From Macrotrachela quadricornifera (taxonomy: Eukaryota; Rotifera; Eurotatoria; Philodinida; Philodinidae): a stretch of DNA of 64,000 nt. Location of the stretch: contig JAJEKB010021880.1 in NCBI GenBank assembly GCA_022393335.1, positions 3,716,954 through 3,780,953 on the forward strand, written 5' to 3'. The notes below the pieces were generated by a model. It was given only the letters and a program-made list of their open reading frames with translations. It searched no databases and had not been told where the DNA came from. Shown here in pieces: positions 1 through 12,289 of this stretch (its first letter is position 1; each line of letters begins with the position of its first letter). Both the position numbers and the translations under genes were made by a program.

Positions 1-623
1 GTTGGAGCAGAATATCTCGCTGATGTATTACAAAATAATAGGGTGATTCTCATTTCCCTCTTCTTTATCTTTCTCATGTTTATCTTTCTCACTATCCATA
101 GACACTCACCACACTGTATCTTGGGCATAATCAAATTGGAGATATTGGAGCGCAATATCTCGCTAATGTCTTACAAGATAATAGGGTGATTCTCATTTTC
201 CTCTTCTTTATCTTTCTCCTATTTATCTTTCTCTCTACTTATAGACACTCACTCTGCTGGATCTTTCTACTAATCAAATTGGAGAAGTTGGGGCACAATA
301 TCTTGCTGATGCACTCCGAGATAACAAAGTGATTCTCATTTCCTTTTCTTTATCTTCTTCTCATATTTATCTTTTTTCTTCATTCGCAGATACTTACTAA
401 GCTAGATCTTTCGAGTAATCACATTGGAGATGTAGGAACACAATATATCGTTAATGCCTTACGAAATAATAAGGTGATTCTCATTTCCTTCTCTTTATTT
501 CTTTCTCATATTTATCGTTCTCTCTATTCACAGACACTCGAGAAATTGTATATCTTTCATGAAAACAGTATTTCTTCCTCGCGTAAAAAACAACTACAGC
601 GAAAAGACAACCGATTGGAATAA
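1..623 (+). CDS. Leucine-rich-repeat (RNI/NLRC3-like) protein, 3' end
   Basis: Partial gene entering from the left edge. Coding exons are 1-42, 102-185, 245-328, 390-473 and 534-623, separated by GT-AG introns of 59-61 nt. Exons 2-4 are each exactly 84 nt and each encodes one 28-residue ribonuclease-inhibitor-type LRR (for example TLTLLDLSTNQIGEVGAQYL, followed by an ALRDNK-type end). The last exon encodes a degenerate repeat and a basic tail ending in DNRLE and a stop at 621-623. All introns begin GTGATTCTCATTT and carry a pyrimidine-rich body, so exon and intron were amplified together. Such LRR arrays bind proteins. No effector domain is visible because the N-terminus lies outside the window, so the role (an NLRC3-like sensor, for instance) cannot be fixed. 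Confidence 0.85.
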
Positions 624-1890
624 TAATTGCTTTTGTTGTGATTTTTTAATTGCTAACTAATAAATAATTGCACTCGAATTCTTTTTTGTTCTGTTTCTAT
701 TCTATGTGTGCGTGCGTAACCAGAGATACCTCTAGATTAGGATGGCACAGTGGCCTTACACTCTAGACAAGTCTGCGAACCCTCTGGAGAGAAGAATACG
801 AAGATTGCATGGCCTATGGTGTTATCTTAATCGATCAGTATCTCTATAAGATAATCTTACCTTTCATGATTATGATAATGGTTTAAAAGAGAAATGATTA
901 TTAAGTTAAACAGAAAATGTAAAGGAAGAAAAAACTATTGAGAGCGAAAAGATAAACTCAATTTAGAAAAATCGATGAATTGAATGACTTTATTCTAATA
1001 CATCATTCCTATTTACAGACTACTTTTTCTAACTTTCAATATTAAATTATTTAATAGAAAAATATCGTCTAATTAGAAAGAAATAAGGAGAATTCATAGA
1101 CAATATGATAATCATTTTTCAATTAGTCGATAAAACAAATATATAATAATTTGTTTTATATAGAATTAAGAAAAAAAATAAGGGTCGACCAGCGTTTGTA
1201 TTCTTTTTTTATTCATCTCTCTTGTATGCACATTCATTTGAGAACATACAAAATTTCGACGATAAACTTAATTTCATACACAAATTAGAATTTAATCAAA
1301 ATTCTATTTTTGTGAAACATGACCTAAAAGGAGTGTTGAAGTATATGGGTAGAAATTTGAACCCAGTCTCCTGGCCCCTTTCTTCCACAGACTGTGATTG
1401 ACATCCAATAATAGCGTCGCAGACCGTGACTGTCTCACGTCAATGGCTTTTGTTCATTTCGATAAGTTTATATTATAGAATGCAGTGAGAATCATTTTCA
1501 TAATAGGTATAATTAAACTATCTGTTGAGAGCAGTGGTAACAGTTATATTGTGTTTCATATTTTAATCCCATAGGGATAACGCTAATAGCTTTTTTACCA
1601 GTTAATAAAAATTCCTTATCTATATCTATTCTTTTCGGCATTCCTTTAGCATGTGTTCCATCGTCATATTAGATCATACATGTAAATAAGAGAGAAATAT
1701 AGCAGTGTTCCACTTAATGAGAAAAAATGTTCCTTCCTATCTATAAAGATCAATTAATTTTGAAGAGTAAATATTCGCATTATTAATCGAAGATAGTTGA
1801 TCAATTATATAGAATAATAATCAAAATAGAACATAAGGACGTATACGCACTATAAAAAGGTAAGTATGTGATATAATTTATAACGTACTC
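624..1890. other. Intergenic AT-rich sequence
   Basis: I see no coding exon, RNA gene or clear repeat here. The 1345-1440 stretch reads on the minus strand as a weak B-box-like word (GGTTCAAAT) but has no convincing tRNA fold. Confidence 0.5.
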
Positions 1891-3022
1891 ATGGCGATAC
1901 CAAATAATAACAGAGAATTTTATGAAATGCTCAATGACGATGATTTATTAGCACAATTTATTCGTGATCACAATCTTGTAAAAAGAAGCGAACAACATAT
2001 ATGCCATTGTGGCTCATAAATGACCGACTCATCAAGAAAAAAGAAATTGAAAGATGGTACTTTAAAAATCTATCCTACAATGCGCTATATTAATAGACAA
2101 TGTCGCAATCAATTAAGTATACAAAAAGATACATTTTTCTCCTACATAGATGCATTTGGCCGTCCAAGTTCTAAGCTTGATATACGTACAATACTTGAAA
2201 TTATACGATTATGATGTTTATCCACTCCATCATCAACGATTGCAATATTAGCAAAAGTCGCTCAGGCGATAGTTGTGGATTGGACGAATTTTCTGCAAGA
2301 AGTAAGCTTTTTATAATTTATTTTAAGTTATTTTTCAAACCACTGATGGCTTTTTAGGTATGCCAAGCTAAGTCAGATGATGCTCCATAAATGGGTGGCA
2401 TTGGAGAGGTCGTGCAAATAGACAAATCTTTATTCCGTCGTAAGAGAAAATATAATCGTGGGTGCTTACTTCTTGGTGATCGCAATAAGAGTGTAAATAT
2501 TAATAATAATAATAATAATGGAAATGGTTCGAGCTTAAACTCAAGTAATGCTTCAGACTATGACGATAATGCTAATCAGCAAGTTAACAACCATAATTAT
2601 GGAAAACAAGTTGATGGTAAAAAGCTTCTAGATTATGATTTTTAAATGAAATATCTGTTTATAATACTTAGGTCCGTGCATTTTCGGTGTTCCCCAACTC
2701 TTAGGTGATAGTTATGAAGCAAGATTCTTTCACGTACAACGGCGTGATGCTACTACACTCCTTCCCATCATATGAAAACATGTTTATCTTAGCACTACGA
2801 TTTGGTCAGATCAATGAAAGGCTTATTCTCGATTACAAACTACTTATGGCTATGATCATCAAACTGTTAACCACTTAGAAAATTTTGTTGGTCCTATTAT
2901 TGGTTGTCACACGCAACTGATCGAATGTCTATAAGATCAAGCTAAAACTAAAATTCTTCGCAACGATAAATGGTTTCGCATTACTTGAATCTCACCTGGC
3001 TGAATTCTGGTATCGATCTTGA
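1891..3022 (+). pseudogene. Merlin/IS1016-type (ISXO2-like) transposase, decayed
   Basis: The reading frame starts at ATG 1891 and contains in-frame stops at 2017 and 2212, another just before 2391, and more after 2690. An apparent 56-nt GT-AG intron lies at 2302-2357. The catalytic core is recognisable: EVVQIDKSLFRRKRKYNRG near 2405-2460 matches the first-aspartate motif of ISXO2-like (Merlin) transposases. Next come RRDATTLLPII, IWSDQ followed by a stop and KAY, then YGYDHQTVNHLENFV and GCHTQLIE. Two stops replace positions where the family normally has tryptophan. A final frameshift leads into LLESHLAEFWYR, the usual C-terminal motif. An Asn/Ser-rich low-complexity insertion (about 2490-2640) separates the first and second catalytic segments. 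Inactive remnant; I could not define its terminal repeats. Confidence 0.75.
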
Positions 3023-3075
3023 ATGATATTCGCAAATATCGAATGAAATAATTATTAAATAAAGTTTCAATTGTA

Positions 3076-4098
3076 TCTACTCTGGACAAACGTAATGCTA
3101 CACTTTTTATTTTCATCTAAAATATCATATTTATCGCCAGAAGAAGTTTTCTCGGATACATTATTTTGTGTTTATTGTCTATTTTATTGCTCGATAATTT
3201 TATTGAAAATGTATATACTAACTGAAGAACAACGCTGGTATATTATCGTTGAATGGAAAAGAGGTTCTATAAATGTCTCACAAGTTGCACGTTCTCTCAA
3301 TTGTTGCCGTAGTACAATATACCGCGTGATTGATTATTATTATTGTCATAATAATGTGAATTATTCTGATAGATACAATGCCGGTCGACCACGTGCACTT
3401 AATTCAACACAAACTGAAGAACTTGATCGAGTTATACGACAAAACCGATCAGCTAATGGCGCTGAATTACTTTCACTCACAAATTTCAATACTTCCGAAC
3501 GTACAATACGATGTTATCGTTTATCTCTTGGTTATCGTCGTCGTAAATCTATTATCAAAGTCAAGACCAATGAATTGAGATGGTTATATCTTTCGTCCAT
3601 TTAATGGCTGGTTAAATAGTGGTACATATTGTGAAACCGTTAATGAAGTTTTATGTGAAAATTTACGAGAATTAAGTGGATTCCTATACATTTCTGATGG
3701 AATTAGATGGGACAGAAGTGATCAATTCCAGCAATGGTGTGACCAATATAATATTGAATTATGCGAATGACCAGGTTGTAGTCCTGACTTTAATGCTATC
3801 GAACTAATTTGGAACATTATCAAGGAAAAAGTTAAATGCAAAATGCCGAAAACACAAAATGAACTAGAGAATACTGTTGATCAAGTTTTATACAGTTTAT
3901 CATTAACTGCTGTTCAATCATGTATTAAAAAGACTCAAAAGATATATCAACAGATTGTATCTTCATATTAGATTTTATTTGTATTATAAATACCTATTTT
4001 TGTGTGATTGATATATATCCGAGAAAACTTTTTCTGGCGATAAATATGATATTTTAGATGAAAATAAAAAGTGTATCATTAATTTTGTCCAGGGTAGA
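3076..4098 (+). mobile_element. Tc1/mariner-superfamily element with ~83-bp terminal inverted repeats
   Basis: The left end (3076-3158) and right end (4018-4098) are near-perfect inverted repeats sharing CTGGACAAA close to the tip, then TACACTTTTTATTTTCATCT, and ending at CTCGGATA. The element is about 1.02 kb. It encloses a decayed transposase (separate entry) that has lost its first catalytic region, so it can only be non-autonomous. Possible TA dinucleotides flank the tips, but the exact end is uncertain by 2-4 nt. Confidence 0.8.
3209..3970 (+). pseudogene. Tc1-like transposase, internally deleted
   Basis: The first ATG (3209) opens a frame to 3604 that encodes a helix-turn-helix domain: LTEEQRWYIIVEWKRG, then VARSLNCCRSTIYRVI, then a linker with the AGRPRAL GRPR-type motif and a second HTH with TIRCYRLSLGYRRR. 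After a frame break the downstream part resumes with FLYISDGIRWDRS and the Tc1 signature PGCSPDFNAIELIWNIIK near 3770-3830, preceded by a stop (TGA) where the family has Trp. The segment that normally carries the first catalytic Asp is missing, so the product would be inactive. It lies between the inverted repeats of the 3076-4098 element. Confidence 0.75.
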
Positions 4099-4608
4099 AT
4101 GTATCAGTCCGGAGGATGAGAACTTTTTCTTTTTCTTTTTATTTTTTTATAAACTTAGCAATAGTTTTCTTTCTTTATTTTTACATATCTTATAAATATA
4201 TCAATAATTTTATTTTTTTAGAATTTTCTATATATAAATAAGTTTTACTTTCGGAAAATTTCATAACATATAACATAGTACATATAACGAGCTGCTCCTG
4301 CGTGTATAGAAAAATAAAATAAAAGATTCAAATAAATCTAATATATATATAGATGACGTAAATATGTAATGAATAGACAGCTAGGACATGCATACATAGT
4401 GAATGATCTGGTAAAGAATATAGAATAATATATACATAAATATATATTTTTTTCCGCTCTGTGACCAATCAGAAAAAGTTCCTGAAGGAAACTGCACCTT
4501 ATACAATATAATATAGATTATTGTTTTAATGAGAGAAACAAATAATTTGTAAGATAAAATGCGAAAGATATTGTTGATTTCTTGACAATTGGTATTTATT
4601 TTATAATT
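4099..4608. other. AT-rich spacer
   Basis: Stretches of T and A with no supported gene. The short minus-strand frame at 4381-4611 has no recognisable motif and is probably chance. Confidence 0.5.
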
Positions 4609-5576
4609 CACATTAACTTCAGCAAAAGTATAACTTTAGCACGACATATATATGTTGATTTAATTGTAATACAAAAATCACTGATTCATTAAATATTTAT
4701 CAATCACTTAATTGATAAAAATGCATATTATACTTATGAGTATAGATCATACGATACGGACGTCAATATGAAAGCAATTAAGCATATAAGAAACATATGG
4801 GCTGTTTTCATTTTTGTTTCATTCATATATGACATATATGAATGAAAATTAATGACGAAGATGACCGACAAAGGCAGCCACTTTGTCAATAATTGATATC
4901 ATATATAAGAGACTGAAATTTATCATCTATTTCAATAAGTTAAGTAAGTCTTGTAACAATAAGCTAGTCAGGATTGGATAGGGTATTTTAAAAAATATTT
5001 TTTTCGTTTTTTTGCACTTGAGTAATTTTCATTCATATTCAACTTGTTATTGATTGTTAATTAAATGACTCTTTCTGTTCCAAATGAAACAGTTATTTAA
5101 TTGATAATCAATAATAAATTGAATATGAAAGAAAATTATTCAATTGAATGAAAAACACTCAATATTTAAGCATTTCCATATTTTTTTCTCAGAAATAAAC
5201 ATATTACTGTTACATTGGAACAGAAAGAGTAGTATATTTATTTCCACCCCAAATTTTTCCTCAAGGGTGTGAGAGTGAGTACTGTCCATTTCTTCTAGCT
5301 ATTTTTCTTTAGCGTCGAATTACTGCATTAATTCAACCCAGAGAGATACTGCTCTTGTTGGACAAAGACAACGGAAAGACCTTTTATGTATGTATACTGT
5401 CTTGCTGCTGTTTACCTTTGTGCCTCCAGCAACCAGGATCTCTCTAGTCGCGCGCGCATGTGAATATAAATATACATCAATTCGTTTATTTCTTTTCAAT
5501 TAAAATTACACAGTAATCAGAATGTTATAACCAATAGCTGAAAGTTAATATAATTTATCATTTAATCCCATTGATT

Positions 5577-6490
5577 TCATGGTATTTCAATGTTAAATCG
5601 TTGTACTCGATTGTTCCAATAATCAACAACATAGAGATTACCTTGTCGATCAAATGACAATCCTATAGGATACTTGAGTTGATTTGATTGTGCTCCTTCA
5701 CCATTTCCACCTACAATAACATTTCCTTGTCGTGCTCCTTTAGGCCAACGTACAATTCGTTGATTATTTTGATCAGCTACATAAACAGTACCCAATTGAT
5801 CAACTACAACTCCATTAGGTTTATACAATTGTGACAAACTATTTCCTTCTCCTTGACCACCAGCAACAACAATACCTTCTTTTGCACCTTCTTTCCATTT
5901 CAACAAACGGTGATTATAATAATCAGACACAAATACTGAATGTTCTCGATCCACAAATATGAAAGTAGGAAAATTGAGCTGATCAAGACGATTTCCTTGT
6001 CCATTTCCACCTGCGACTACTATTCCTTGGGATTCACCCATTCGATATCTTCTTACTTCATGTTTGTCATAATCAGAGATATAAAGAAATCCATTGTCAT
6101 CCATTGTCAAACCATAACAAGTAATATTCGAAATAATTATTTCTCCACTTGTTCCATTTTGACGAGGCCATCTAACTACTCTCCAATTCGCCTGATCACA
6201 AATAATAAGACTATCTCTCTCTTTATCCACGATCACATCTGTTGGTCCACTCAATTGATGAGTACCATTTCCTGACCCATGTCCACCTGCCACTATTTGT
6301 CCATTTGTTTCACCCGATTTCCATGCGATAATACGGTTATTTCCATAACCAGCAACATAAATTGTTTGTTCATCATCCACATATAAACCTTGAGGAGCAG
6401 AGAGCCTTGGATTTTGTCCTCCTACTGTGTGACCACTCTTGTTCCATGTGGTATTTGCAGGAATATCTATTAAACTGGTACGAAGTGGTA
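5577..6490 (-). CDS. NHL-repeat protein (copy A), 3' exon
   Basis: Minus-strand exon of 914 nt, open from the splice acceptor (AG at 6491-6492, reading CTTTTAG then TACCACTTCG) to the TGA at 5577. It encodes about 303 residues of NHL beta-propeller repeats. Each blade has the pattern GLxxDxxxxxYVADxxNxRIxxW followed by GxxxGIVVAGGxGxGN; five to six blades are visible, for example GTVYVADQNNQRIVRWPKGA, and the frame ends in RVQRFNIEIP. An NHL propeller usually binds protein or RNA. This variant resembles the large family of NHL proteins in bdelloids, whose role is not known to me. The 5' exon was not found; a conserved GTAAG follows ATGAGAATGAAA near 7000, but its phase does not join cleanly. 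Copy B is 18305-19218. Confidence 0.8.
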
Positions 6491-7300
6491 CTAAAAGAAA
6501 GAGAAAACATGATTATCATCAAAAGAAATCTTTCGTTTTCTTTGAATTGTAAGAAAAGACAAACTTCTATAATATTGTTTTTCACTCTGTTTGATGTGAT
6601 AGACAAAATGATAGAACATTCTCTGTTCTCGTAAGGAAAAGCACTATTATAATATATTTTGCTGATGTCTATATGAATGATTTCTCAAATATAAAGTAAA
6701 TATAAATTGGAGAGAAACTTTTTCTTGATAGAAATAGTTTAAAATCCTCGAAAGACATATATAGAACATTGTTAAATATCATATTTTAAAATAGTGATAG
6801 AAAAAATACAGAGATTTCTTGTTCTGTAGTGCTCTTTTTTTTTCTTTTCATATCCATTGTTTTGTTGAAGTCGAGATAAAAAATATTTGTATCTCATCCA
6901 CAGAATAGTACATTTCTTTAAATTCTATTTTATATAATTTCCAACAGTGTTCTATCCAGCGGATAGGTGAGCTCACTCAAAAATGTGTTCTCCCTTACTT
7001 TCATTCTCATTATTAATAATATTCATTTTGTCTGATTCACGTAATAGTCCTAAGAAAAATCTTTGATGTTTCAGTGCAAGATTCTTGAAAGATATGATCA
7101 GGATCCTACAAACACGGGCTATTTTTTGCTAAAGAAATGACTAAATCTTGAGCGAAATGCGTAGACAGGAAATTCCAGGATCCTGTCAGAATTTCAAAAT
7201 CGGAAAAATAAAAGATTTTTGCTCTCATCCTTTAGAATGTGATTGGAATTCCCCGAAGATTTTGTCCATTATCATGTCAGGATCTTTGTAGAATTGAACT

Positions 7301-8200
7301 AACGAGGGAATCGTTCGAAGTGATTCACTACTTGTTGCCTCATATTTTCAGCATATCGAAGGAAACCCTAGAGTATCTTAACCCTAAAAGGATTCGTACC
7401 CATGGTCATTTTTTCATGAGATATCGAATTCTCAAGATTGCGAGGAATAGAACGATTTTGACTTCTTTAAGTTACACCATACGGCTAATAAAAAGTTTTA
7501 ACAGATAATACTATTGTTGCACTCGACATTTATGTTTTTTATGAGAAAGGGTAACAAGATATTAATTTTTCTATACCACTGATTTTATTCGAAATGTGAC
7601 CAATAAATAGATTGTTATGAAATATATAGTCATGAAAGTGAGAAGCTTCGAGAAAGTGCTTGAAGCAAAGAAATTTACGACAGTGACTGTATTGAATGAA
7701 AGATAATAGGCGGCAGTTTGATTGCTGACAATAGCTACCATCAACATTTGTTAGGTAGTATTACACTTTCCATAGTCTTCTATAGCATATGAGTTATATA
7801 GATCATTTTTATCTTTCCTCTTAACTGTTGTTCATTGTTTACCGTATTTCACTTTTGCGTTCTCCTTATGCATGATATATATCATCTTGTACATTCTCTT
7901 CTTTCGTTCTGTGTTCTCTTATCATATGTGATCGACGTTTCTTGACGTATTCACTTATTGTATTCACTTTCTCTTTGTGTTTCCATAAATGTATTTTCTC
8001 TGTTCCTGTGTTCATCTCGGCATATTCATTCACTCTTCATATGATCTCGGTGTCATCTATATAAGTCGTAGTCAATTTAAAAAAAAATGCGTTTCACCGA
8101 GAATCATCCATCTTCACCAGGATTAATTCTTTCTCTCTGCAAAGCCTCACAATATTAAAACAGATTTTGTTGACAGCCTCAAAATATCCTGGATGTTGCA
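7301..8200. other. Segment present in block A, absent from block B
   Basis: Between the shared words GAATTGAACT (7291) and TAGAGTATC (8201) block A has about 900 bp, where block B has about 70 bp of unrelated sequence (20024-20092). It has a pyrimidine-rich stretch (7780-8050) and no frame I recognise. It could be an insertion in A or a deletion in B. I found no terminal repeats. Confidence 0.5.
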
Positions 8201-9396
8201 TAGAGTATCAATCTCCAGGCCTTCGATTCACATACCGATCAGCTTACCCAAGTTGAATGTGTCATATGATACTATGTCACTCCAAGATTCAATATTTTTA
8301 TTTCTTACTTAGATATAAACTTTTATTTGAACCTATGCAAATAAAAATTATTTAAAATTTCTATAAATGCAATGTCATTCTAAATATTTTCTAGACGGTA
8401 AAATTTTAATTCCATTTAAATGAATATATTTGATGTTTTTCTAATTTCAGGTCCATTTAAAAATATACTGGGATTTTTTTCAGTTCATCTAGGTTAAAAG
8501 AAAATATTTTTAAAGTTTCAATCAAGTTAAAAAAATGCATTTAAAATTTTTTATTTTAGTTTTATTTAACAAATCCAGTTGGATGTTTTTGGAATTTAAT
8601 GAACACTATAAGCAATTTTATCAAAAGATTTGCTAATGATCTATTGAAATTCTGTTGTGATCTGTAGATTTCAAAGTTTTGAAAGTCTTCGTCTGAATAA
8701 AGAAAACAATTCAGTGAATCGTTCTATTTATACTTGGTAGGTTTCTCACAGAACCCTAGAAGGTTCAGTTTTTAATAGTCTCTAAACGTAAACCTGAAAA
8801 GATCCTAGCTAGATCCTTGTTTTTTCTTATCAAGCTCCTGATCATACTTTTATTTTTTTAGAAGCAGTAGAAACTCCTGTTCTTGAACAGTGCTCCTCAG
8901 GAATCTTCTTATTTTCTTGCCAAAATCCTTCTCTGATATGATTATCATTCTTGACAGAATCATGATATGAAGAATGTGGGAGATAATAATATTTGAACTC
9001 TTTGTTTATCAGTACTGAGATTTTTCTGGTAGACTTCTCAAAATACTTATTGACGAACATTTCTCTAGTTGAAACTGCCTCTTAGAGTCTCTGAGAACTT
9101 CCTAGAGCGTTTTTGTTTTTATGAGTTAATTCTATAAAATACATCAATGTTTTAAAAATTTAATAAGTTCTTTCTAATTTTCGACTGATTTTCGAGTTGA
9201 ATAATTGCTAAGTTTAAAAACCAGTCGAATATCTTTAAATTTAATTCTGTAAAGTTTTAATCGTATAAAATATTTTCATTTTAAAATTTTTTTAAGTAGA
9301 TTTCCTGCAATTTATAGAGGACGTAAGTTATTAATCAATATATATTTTTAATAACGTAGACTTCTATAATTTGTAGAGTACGTCAGTGATTGATGA

Positions 9397-9920
9397 GAAT
9401 AATCTTTTAATTGCACGAAGGTTTGTAATTTATAGAGATCATCGTGAATGTAGGATGAACCTAAGTATTTGTATGTCTACAAAAGAGAGAGTTGAATATT
9501 GTGGTGAGATTGTGAATAAATGAAATGATTGTCAATTGTTGAAAGAGTAATACGACTAAAGCTCGAGCAGGGATCGTAAATGTAGAAATAAATTAAAGTA
9601 CCTTAAGTTTATCTGAGAGAGATTTTAATATTTTGGAAAGGTTTCTGATGAAGAAATGGCAGTCTATTATTGCGATAGTAATATCACTATACCGCGAGCA
9701 AGGATCGTGAATGTAAGAATAAACTGAAGTGTTATGTCCACGAGAAAGACCAATATTTTCTAATAATTTTAAGTCAATGAAATTATTGTCTGTTATTCAG
9801 GTAACGATACTACGATTGCACGAGCTAGGATTGCTAATGCAGGAACATACTAAAGAAGTAACATCTTAAGAATGACAAAGAACTCTTAACTAAGTTTTAT
9901 TCAGATTTATTCCAACAATT
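9397..9920. repeat. Degenerate ~130-bp tandem repeat, about four units
   Basis: Units share a core of the type CGAGCARGGATCGTRAATGTA followed by ATAAAYTRAAGT, seen near 9565, 9698 and 9825, with a more diverged unit near 9415-9450. Spacing is about 130 bp. There is no coding potential. It follows directly after the end of duplication block A and is not seen after block B. Confidence 0.55.
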
Positions 9921-10885
9921 CAATATTTGTTTATCCGACTAAAAGATTCTGTCGATTACAGTTTGAAGTTTTTACAATTTCGATATTTGCATATAATCTG
10001 ATACTTATATGTATCGATATCAACGATGGTATAGGTTTGGTTTGATTCATAATGACGCTGTGAGTGTTAATAGAATCGAAATGAACTACGCTCCAATATC
10101 GTTGTCTATTGTGAATAGATGCTGAAGCAGCTCGATTAATTAATTATAGTAAATTCGATATTAGATTGCATGTTGTGAATGATACAACATATGTTAGTCG
10201 AATCTCAAACAAAAATATATTAAAAGCGCTAACAATAAATGCTCTCTCTCTGCAATTTAGCGAACTCTACAAATTACAATAAATTCATAGTAAAAAATTG
10301 AATAGATCTATATGGAGCGCGCTCTACAAATTGTAGTAAATGAGACGAAACATTGAAAAGCTTTATATGTAGCGAACTCTGTTTTAAACTCATTAAGATG
10401 TTCAATGTTAGTTTAAGTTTGAATCAACTTTAAATCTAGAATTTCGTTTTAAACTTTAAAATTAAGTTATAGAATATAGAATTAATATTTATGTTCATGT
10501 TCGCAAATGAGAAGCTACGAGTCCCTATATGGGGATTCCCCAGGGATTACTGTGGTGACTCCCTAAGAACTCATTAGGGATCTCGAAGTTTTTAAGGGAC
10601 TCCCCAGAGATCTTTTGGGGGAGAGTCGACTAGAGCACTAAAATATTTTGTGAATAATTATTTATTTACTAAATCCTTCGATAAAATTATTTATCCTGTG
10701 ACCGATAAAATGAAAAAAATCCTTATATTAATTGCAAATATTAGATAATAAAAAAAGATAAATGAAAAATCATATTATTTGTTAAATATCTTAACTTCGA
10801 AAAAAGTACATCTTATGGAAATAAAGTATTTAACCGATGAAATTCGCATTCAAATATATTTTATTTTAAATAAGAAAAGATTTCA

Positions 10886-10966
10886 AGTTGGTATAGCTCA
10901 GTGGTGTAAATAAACGACTTCTGATCACTGGTACATCTGTTCAAATCTAATCGTCATCGCTGAATG
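10886..10966 (+). other. tRNA-like pol III box pair (possible SINE head or tRNA pseudogene)
   Basis: GGTATAGCTCAGTGG contains a consensus A box (TAGCTCAGTGG), and 40-50 nt later GTTCAAATC matches a B box. The stems around them do not pair well, and no clean acceptor stem or anticodon arm can be drawn, so this is unlikely to be a functional tRNA. Further B-box-like words (GTTCGAATC) follow at about 11030-11055. Confidence 0.35.
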
Positions 10967-11329
10967 TAAAATTCAATCCATTTGCCAGGATAGGCTAAGA
11001 CCATCGAAAAATGTTGATGATGATGACTCAGTTCGAATCTGACATAGGTTCGAATATATTTTTCAAAATTTTTAGACTTTTTATGAAACGCGTTCAGATA
11101 CCTCGAGTGTTTCACTGGAGACACGTTTAGACGCATTCGCTCTTAACGTTTCACACGCAAATAAAACGCGTTTCAGACGCTTTTTGAGGCAACAAATATT
11201 TACATGGCGGGAGGGGGGGTCTAGTGAGTTTATAGTCCAGACTCTATAGCAATAGGCATGTAAGACTAGGGCTATGCATAAGAAAATATATCAAATATCT
11301 CCAGACTCTAGATACGCATTAAGACAGAT

Positions 11330-11520
11330 CCTAGTAAGAAAACGCACCAAAATTCATTATAGGAATAAAAAGCGTATATGAAATATCGATAGATTCGCGA
11401 AGACTGACTAAGACGCACCATAGAAGAAAAAGATGTATGAAATATTCATAGACCCATGAAAAGGTACTGTAGAAAAAAAAAGTGGACGAAATTAACGTTA
11501 GACTCGCGAAGACCTATACT
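11330..11520. repeat. Degenerate ~65-75-bp tandem repeat, three units
   Basis: Three units read CGCACCA...GAATAAAAAGCGTATATGAAATATCGATAGA, then CGCACCATAGAAGAAAAAG..., then GTACTGTAGAAAAAAAAAGTGG..., each ending in a GACTCGCGAAGAC-type word. Nothing here looks coding. Confidence 0.4.
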
Positions 11521-12289
11521 ATTTTTAAGAAGAAATACACGAGAGTTGGGAGTGAGGGCGGTGATAAGTGATGTAATCGAGGATGTTGATAGCTATTACA
11601 GTGAGAGTTAAGAACGAGGCGATATTGAGAATATGGACAGAATTTTCTGTTCGTTGAGTTCTTTCAGTGCTTAAATGTGGCTGTATATTGAATCAATATT
11701 ATTGTGAAAGACGTTTGTGGTGTTGTCGAAGCTGACGGTGTTGATGTCGATGAAGTTGAAAGCGATGGAGTGCTGAAAAATGGGTCTTTCTTTTTTAGAC
11801 TTACTATACCCGCACTTTGTTCAAAACATATACTTCTTTTTTATCTCGAATTCAAAAAAAATACAAAACACCAAAGAGTGAAAGACAATAACCAATTTTC
11901 ATTGTTCTCGAATTAAAAAAAGACATTTTATATTAACATATTTTATTTTACTTCTTTCTCTACTTCCTTTTACTAAATTTTTGATTTTGTTTATAATTGA
12001 AGTTTTCATTTGTAAGTTTTTATTAAAGCTTATAACTCGTAAGACGTTTCAATAATTTCGAGTTGATTGAAATTTCAATATAGAAATTCGACCAATTTAA
12101 ATAGTTAATTATACTACAAGTAATTGATTCATTTAGCATAAATTAGGTAAAAATGGACTTTAATGTATGCACCATTTATCTATGAAATAATATTAATTAT
12201 TTATATAGTTAGGAAATTCTATCACAAAACTTGCTTAATTATGTAAAAAAAATTTAATAAAATCTATTTCCACTAATATGAAATGTATT
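11521..12289. other. Intergenic region downstream of the T1/BTB gene
   Basis: AT-rich, with only a short plus-strand frame (11704-11916) that has no recognisable motif. It may contain the 3' untranslated region of the minus-strand gene at 12290-13147, or a further exon of it (see that entry). Confidence 0.4.

Larger units (their letters stand above)
4609..9160. repeat. Segmental duplication, block A
   Basis: This segment is homologous, in the same orientation, to 15419-23980 (block B). Homology starts at the shared word TTCAGCAAAA...AACTTTAGCACGACAT and runs through the NHL exon to about 9157, where both copies contain TCTATAAAATACAT. Block A lacks three transposon insertions present in B. 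The empty sites are at 4632-4640 (CACGACATA), 8269-8276 (ATACTATG) and 8392-8393 (TA). Block A in turn carries about 900 bp (7301-8200) that is replaced by about 70 bp in B. Confidence 0.9.

Noticed and set aside
720..800. GGATGGCACAGTGGCC as a tRNA start
   Set aside because: It resembles an A box, but no B box or stems follow.
1345..1440. Possible minus-strand tRNA
   Set aside because: Only a B-box-like word is present; no A box at the right distance and no cloverleaf pairing.
5940..6275. Plus-strand frames opposite the NHL exons (also 18407-19114)
   Set aside because: They mirror the regular repeat codons of the minus-strand NHL genes.
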